Virus record (IMG/VR): IMGVR_UViG_3300050034_000042
Coordinates: 1 to 40,459 of that record
From: a virus
Strand: one strand, 5' to 3'
DNA length: 40,459 bases
Shown in pieces: positions 36,752 to 40,459 of this stretch (positions within the stretch are counted from its first letter, which is position 1; each line of letters opens with the position of its first letter). The notes below the pieces were generated by a model that saw only the letters and a list, made by a program, of their open reading frames with translations, was not told where the DNA came from and did no database searches. A program made the position numbers and the translations under genes.

Positions 36752-39226
36752 ATGAAAAAAATACTTATCACAATCTTTGGTTTCCTTTCTATAATATCTG
36801 TAGCTCATGCTTCTATTTTAGGTGTACAAAGTGGTGGTACTGGTGCTAGCACGCTTACTGGCTGTCTCACAGGAAATGGTATACAACCGATTACTGGCAC
36901 TGGTTCAGCGTGCGGTTCAGGTGGTGGCACTGGTTCATCTACCCCTTTAATCGCCTCAACAGAATTATGGATAGACGGCAATGCTACCACTACCACTCAA
37001 AGTGGTTCTATTCAATATCCTTTCCATACGATAGACGCGGCAAATGCGTATGTAACAGCTTCAAGTGGCATCCTTGCTTCAGGTGCGACATACCACATCG
37101 CTCCTGCAAATTATGTCGAATTAAACTCAACACTGACAATGCCGAATACAGCCTTGATGATTTTTGCTGGAAAATCAACTATCATAACAGGTTATGGCGC
37201 GGCAAACGGAACTATCAATTTTCCAAATCAATTCTCATGGAACGGTGGTACAATTTTAGGTAGTGTCACTGAAACTGATACTTCAACTTCAACTCCTCAT
37301 AGTTTTGAAGATGACTTTGCTATTTTAGGAAATATCAACTGTTCTGGTCTCTGTACTCTCTTAAATGGTGTGCAACTTTCTTTCGCTTCTACTACGGCCG
37401 GATATGCTCCAATTGGAGCTACATCAACCTTAACTATTGGAAGGGGTGCTTTGGCAAATATTCTTGGTGAAAATACTGTTGCTTCAGTCGTGGATAATGG
37501 AGGTACTCTTAATCTTAACGACGACCAAGTTATTTGTACAACTTCTTCATATTGTATTACCGCAACAACGACAGGTTCAATAGTGGAAGTGCTTGGTCTC
37601 ACTCTTATCAATCCATCAGGAGGCGGTATCAATGTTCAAAATGGAGCAACGATAACACCAAATAATCTTGGCAATATAATCATTACCGATGGAGTCGGAG
37701 CTACACCAATCATATCAAATGCTACAACGACAACTATTCTTAATGGCTACAATGCCTACAGTGTCATTGGACAGCAACAATATGCCGCAGGTTCGGGATA
37801 TATCGCTTCTGACCAAATTGGCCTCTTTACCGACGGCGGAAGCGTTCTTGGTTCAAACGTTGGAGGTATTCCAATCGGTACAACGACGATAGACGACCCA
37901 TTCGTAGCATCTTCTACTTTTGCAGAAACAAATACAGCCACCTCAACTTTTGCTGGTGGTATATCAGCAACTTGTTTCTCTACAGGTTCGGGATGTATTA
38001 CAGGTACGGGTGGCACAAATTATTTCACTAACTCATCCGCTTCAACAACACTCAATACAGGTACTATCTTAATCGCTCCAACAGGATCATTTGGAGTAAT
38101 TAACGCAACAACAACAGCGACCTCTACATTCAAAGGCGGCATCTCAGCTAATTGTTTTTCTATCAACGGTGGGATATGTCTCTCAAGTGGTAGTGGAAGC
38201 GGAACTATCGGCGGTTCAATAACGTCAGGTCAGATTGCATTTGGAAGCACTACTGCTAATGCTATCAAAGGAACTGCAAATGCTACTCTAGATTTAAGTG
38301 GAGATGCTTTATTCAATGGAAATGTTCAAACCAACAGAAATATAGTCACAAATTATGTGACAAGTCCATCAGATTCAGATGAATATATAAAATATTACGA
38401 AAATTCTATAACAAATGAAATAGATATTGGAGACCTTGGATGTATTTATGGCTGTAATTATTTATCAATGAACGATAGTGGAATACTTTCTGACCAATTT
38501 TCTAGTTTTACTTTAGGCAATGCAAATCTTATTCTCGGCGGTGGAGCGTCAACAGCCAATGGTTATATAAATATAAATAATTCAGGTGGACAGGCTTCAA
38601 CTTTTACAGTTGATACTGCGGGTGACTTGGAGATAGCCCCTTATACCCTAAAGTTAGGCATTAACCAAGCTTCACCTACAACAGCTCTCGATGTCAACGG
38701 AGATATTACAGATGAGAATGTCAAAAACGCAGGTTGTCTTGCGACAAATTCAACAGGCAAAATCATAGCTTCTACTACTTGCTCGGGTGGAAGTGGGGGT
38801 TCTCAAACGCCGTGGACATCGAATATAAATGGTGCAGGATACAATTTGACGAATGTAGCAAATATATCAACTGTTGGAAGTGTAACGGTAGGAAGTTCTG
38901 GAACACTAGGAACGGTAAATATATCTTCTTCTGCTATAGGTAATACTAATGGTCTCATCATTCAGAATGGTGCAGTTTCTGGTGATACACAATTCCAGTC
39001 ATGGATAAGTGGTGGGTGGAAAAATACAATGACACTCAAAGCGGCATCTTATAACGTCGGCATAGCTACCACCACTCCTGCTACTACACTTGATGTCAAT
39101 GGTAATGTCACCATAGAAAAAGCCAACGGTATCATTATGAGAGATACCGTTACAGGCTCGTGTTACATTATCAAAGTAACGAGTGGGGTTTTGGTACCGA
39201 CAGCTTCCACAACGGCGGCATGTTAA
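36752..39226 (+). CDS. Exported fibre-like or surface adhesin protein with signal peptide
   Basis: An 824-residue protein. Residues 1-20 are a classical signal peptide: MKKI, a hydrophobic core, then SVAHA before Ser21. The mature part is rich in Thr/Ser/Gly/Ala, with repeated modules (ATSTF-GGIS-A-CFS... near residues 397 and 456, TTALDVNG/TTLDVNG near the end) and a parallel-beta-helix-like N-terminal third. Such sequences resemble long surface proteins common in Parcubacteria. A secretion signal is odd for a virion protein. The product may be displayed on the infected cell, or the signal-like sequence may serve fibre assembly. Its C terminus ends SYCYIIKV...STTAAC-like with paired cysteines. 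Confidence 0.6.
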   Translation: MKKILITIFGFLSIISVAHASILGVQSGGTGASTLTGCLTGNGIQPITGTGSACGSGGGTGSSTPLIASTELWIDGNATTTTQSGSIQYPFHTIDAANAYVTASSGILASGATYHIAPANYVELNSTLTMPNTALMIFAGKSTIITGYGAANGTINFPNQFSWNGGTILGSVTETDTSTSTPHSFEDDFAILGNINCSGLCTLLNGVQLSFASTTAGYAPIGATSTLTIGRGALANILGENTVASVVDNGGTLNLNDDQVICTTSSYCITATTTGSIVEVLGLTLINPSGGGINVQNGATITPNNLGNIIITDGVGATPIISNATTTTILNGYNAYSVIGQQQYAAGSGYIASDQIGLFTDGGSVLGSNVGGIPIGTTTIDDPFVASSTFAETNTATSTFAGGISATCFSTGSGCITGTGGTNYFTNSSASTTLNTGTILIAPTGSFGVINATTTATSTFKGGISANCFSINGGICLSSGSGSGTIGGSITSGQIAFGSTTANAIKGTANATLDLSGDALFNGNVQTNRNIVTNYVTSPSDSDEYIKYYENSITNEIDIGDLGCIYGCNYLSMNDSGILSDQFSSFTLGNANLILGGGASTANGYININNSGGQASTFTVDTAGDLEIAPYTLKLGINQASPTTALDVNGDITDENVKNAGCLATNSTGKIIASTTCSGGSGGSQTPWTSNINGAGYNLTNVANISTVGSVTVGSSGTLGTVNISSSAIGNTNGLIIQNGAVSGDTQFQSWISGGWKNTMTLKAASYNVGIATTTPATTLDVNGNVTIEKANGIIMRDTVTGSCYIIKVTSGVLVPTASTTAAC

Positions 39227-39249
39227 ATTATCAAATAATATATAAAAAA

Positions 39250-39522
39250 ATGGATACAATTACAACAATTTTACAAGCGCAACTCGATACAGCCAATGAA
39301 AGCCTTACAAGTCTTAATAATAAGCTTATTGAAGTTAATAATGAGCTTAATAATGTCAATGCGAACATCGCTACTGTTACTAATCAAATATCTTCCATCA
39401 ACGCTTCACTTGCCGCCATACAAGACCCTACCGTCTCAACTGTCTTAAACACAGCCATGACAGCACAGATATCGTCGATGAATACGGCTACAATTAACAC
39501 AGCACAGCAAGTAACACCATAA
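39250..39522 (+). CDS. Small coiled-coil protein
   Basis: 90 residues from ATG 39250, preceded by an A run; the frame is open further upstream within the previous gene but lacks sense there. Residues about 5-60 form a heptad-repeat coiled coil (LQAQLDTANESLTSLNNKLIEVNNELNNVNANI). It may trimerise, as a fibre accessory or spanin-like component. No membrane segment. Confidence 0.6.
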   Translation: MDTITTILQAQLDTANESLTSLNNKLIEVNNELNNVNANIATVTNQISSINASLAAIQDPTVSTVLNTAMTAQISSMNTATINTAQQVTP

Positions 39523-39526
39523 TTTT

Positions 39527-39844
39527 ATGAAAAACGAACACCAACAAGAACGAGCAGACGACAAAGCTGAACGAAAAGTAGTCAGTGACGTTAAGGCTAG
39601 TGATATGATTTCAGTCAAGAAGCTCTCTGCTATTGGCTTTGTCATGATTATGGGAATTATCGGCTGGAATCTTATTCAAGTTTATGACCTCAATGCTCAA
39701 GTAGCTGTTCATACAGAAATGCTTAATAACCTTCAAATTGATATGAACACTATGCAACCCGAAGTTCAGTCTATGTATCAAAGTCGAGAATGGAATTCGG
39801 CATTACTTAATAATTCCGTATCAGACGATACGCCAATGAGATGA
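39527..39844 (+). CDS. Membrane-anchored protein of the putative lysis cassette
   Basis: A 105-residue protein with a charged N terminus (MKNEHQQERADDKAERKVVSD), one membrane helix at about residues 33-53 and a polar, partly coiled-coil C terminus (AQVAVHTEMLNNLQIDMN). N-in, C-out topology resembles hemolysin-XhlA-like or spanin-like proteins. Its stop overlaps the ATG of the peptidase gene. A lysis role is inferred from context. Confidence 0.55.
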   Translation: MKNEHQQERADDKAERKVVSDVKASDMISVKKLSAIGFVMIMGIIGWNLIQVYDLNAQVAVHTEMLNNLQIDMNTMQPEVQSMYQSREWNSALLNNSVSDDTPMR

Positions 39845-40459
39845 AAATAAAAAATAAACAACTTGTAGAGGGACAGTTTGGACATGGTGCAATCCACCAC
39901 TCCCGTCTTCATCATTGGTTCAAAAGGAAGATGAGACCAACACTTGGTCGTGCAGAGATACCTTTTGACTGGAGTAAGCCAATACCCGATCCGATGTATC
40001 CTGTAAAGAACCAAGGAACGTCATTTTCCTGTGGTGGCCAAGCTGGAAGTTATCTTATCCGGGACTTACTTAAAACGGCCGGAAAAGACCAAGGAGAGAT
40101 TTCAGCTAAAAGTATCTATGCCCCCTATTGTGCTGTAGGCGGTGGTATGACACTCGATGCCATTGAGACATGTATCGGCGCTCATGGTTCTAACCTTGAA
40201 AGCCTTGTATCGTCGTACGATGTCAATGGTAATCCTCTTACAGAGCCAATGTTTGAGACGAGGGTATGGGAAACGCCTCAAACCGACGCAGATGCCCTCA
40301 CACGAGCTGGATACACCCCAGTAAGCGTTGCAATAGACAAAGACAACATGGCAGAGGCTATACGAGACTACGGTGGCATTATCATGCTTATACAGGGGCA
40401 GAATGGCAATCAGCCGATGAATTGGACGACAGCGACACCGGCCCCGCCTTCAAAGAGCA
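39841..40459 (+). CDS. Papain-like (C1) cysteine peptidase, N-terminal part (continues at 1)
   Basis: The gene starts at ATG 39841, overlapping the upstream stop, and runs off the window; the unique part joins base 1 after 40332 to give 291 residues ending at 384. VKNQGTSFSCGGQAGS (55-70) is the papain signature, with oxyanion Gln58 and catalytic Cys64. His214 and Asn230 are encoded at the window start. No signal peptide. C1 peptidases are known in phages but uncommon. Placed between two small membrane proteins, and with no lysozyme, amidase or CHAP gene elsewhere, it could be the lysis enzyme cutting peptide bonds of the envelope; capsid processing or attack on host proteins are alternatives. 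Confidence 0.85.
   Translation, partial: MKIKNKQLVEGQFGHGAIHHSRLHHWFKRKMRPTLGRAEIPFDWSKPIPDPMYPVKNQGTSFSCGGQAGSYLIRDLLKTAGKDQGEISAKSIYAPYCAVGGGMTLDAIETCIGAHGSNLESLVSSYDVNGNPLTEPMFETRVWETPQTDADALTRAGYTPVSVAIDKDNMAEAIRDYGGIIMLIQGQNGNQPMNWTTATPAPPSKS
40333..40459. repeat. Terminal direct repeat, second copy (assembly overlap)
   Basis: Identical to bases 1-127. Removing one copy restores a single uninterrupted peptidase gene, showing that the circular join is correct. Confidence 0.95.

Noticed and set aside
1-40459. Alternative genetic code with reassigned TGA
   Set aside because: TGA ends many genes in tight ATGA overlaps and Trp is encoded by TGG; no gene requires TGA read-through.
1-40459. 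tRNA genes or an integration site
   Set aside because: No cloverleaf, integrase or attachment-like sequence was recognised by eye in the intergenic regions.

Overview
This window is a complete, circularly closed genome of a tailed phage, most likely podovirus-like. The first 127 bases are repeated exactly as the last 127 (1-127 = 40333-40459). That is the signature of a circular assembly cut open inside a gene, so the unit genome is about 40,332 bp. The cut falls inside a papain-like protease gene, which begins at 39841 and ends at 384. Stop codons behave as in code 11. Base composition is low GC. Almost no gene has a Shine-Dalgarno sequence; most starts follow A-rich stretches. I saw no integrase, repressor, polymerase, helicase or tRNA gene.

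Host: inferred, not proven. The exported, Thr/Ser/Gly-rich fibre-like protein at 36752-39226 and a diversity-generating-retroelement-like variable protein at 1900-2328 both resemble proteins common in Patescibacteria (CPR, especially Parcubacteria). The SD-poor leaders would also fit Bacteroidota.

Layout. (1) 961-10044, minus strand: an early operon read leftward with many ATGA overlaps. It holds a lambda O-like replication initiator with internal iterons, a lambda Exo/RecT recombination pair, an SSB-like protein with a DEIPF tail, NinB-like and HNH-type proteins, and many small zinc-binding or unknown genes. A plus-strand HNH nuclease gene with a large structured leader (7963-8646) interrupts it. 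(2) 10045-10742: a gene-free divergent control region with AT-rich repeats, a DnaA-like box and extensive inverted repeats. (3) 10743-19953, plus strand: small genes, a glycosyltransferase, both terminase subunits, then a sugar cassette: two-domain glycosyltransferase, SDR epimerase/dehydratase, GDP-mannose 4,6-dehydratase, cupin, methyltransferase and a split transketolase. (4) 20001-35526: portal, scaffold, capsid, head-tail and tail proteins, and probable internal virion proteins. The major capsid gene is split by a group I intron carrying an endonuclease VII-like HNH gene. (5) 35527-934: fibres, the exported fibre-like protein, membrane proteins and a C1 peptidase in the position of a lysis cassette, ending at an intrinsic terminator (951-978).

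The most novel signal is RNA. A short gene-like unit at 23631-23784 has its own promoter, a structured body and an intrinsic terminator. One arm of its stem is perfectly complementary over 12 nt to the leader of the major capsid gene, and over 7-9 nt to four other late leaders sharing the motif (AG)AACGCT(A). Two further structured elements (7963-8093, 35789-35858) lie outside convincing genes. Several short ORFs appear to start at AUU one base after an upstream UAA. A small riboregulatory network over late genes is a testable reading of these data.
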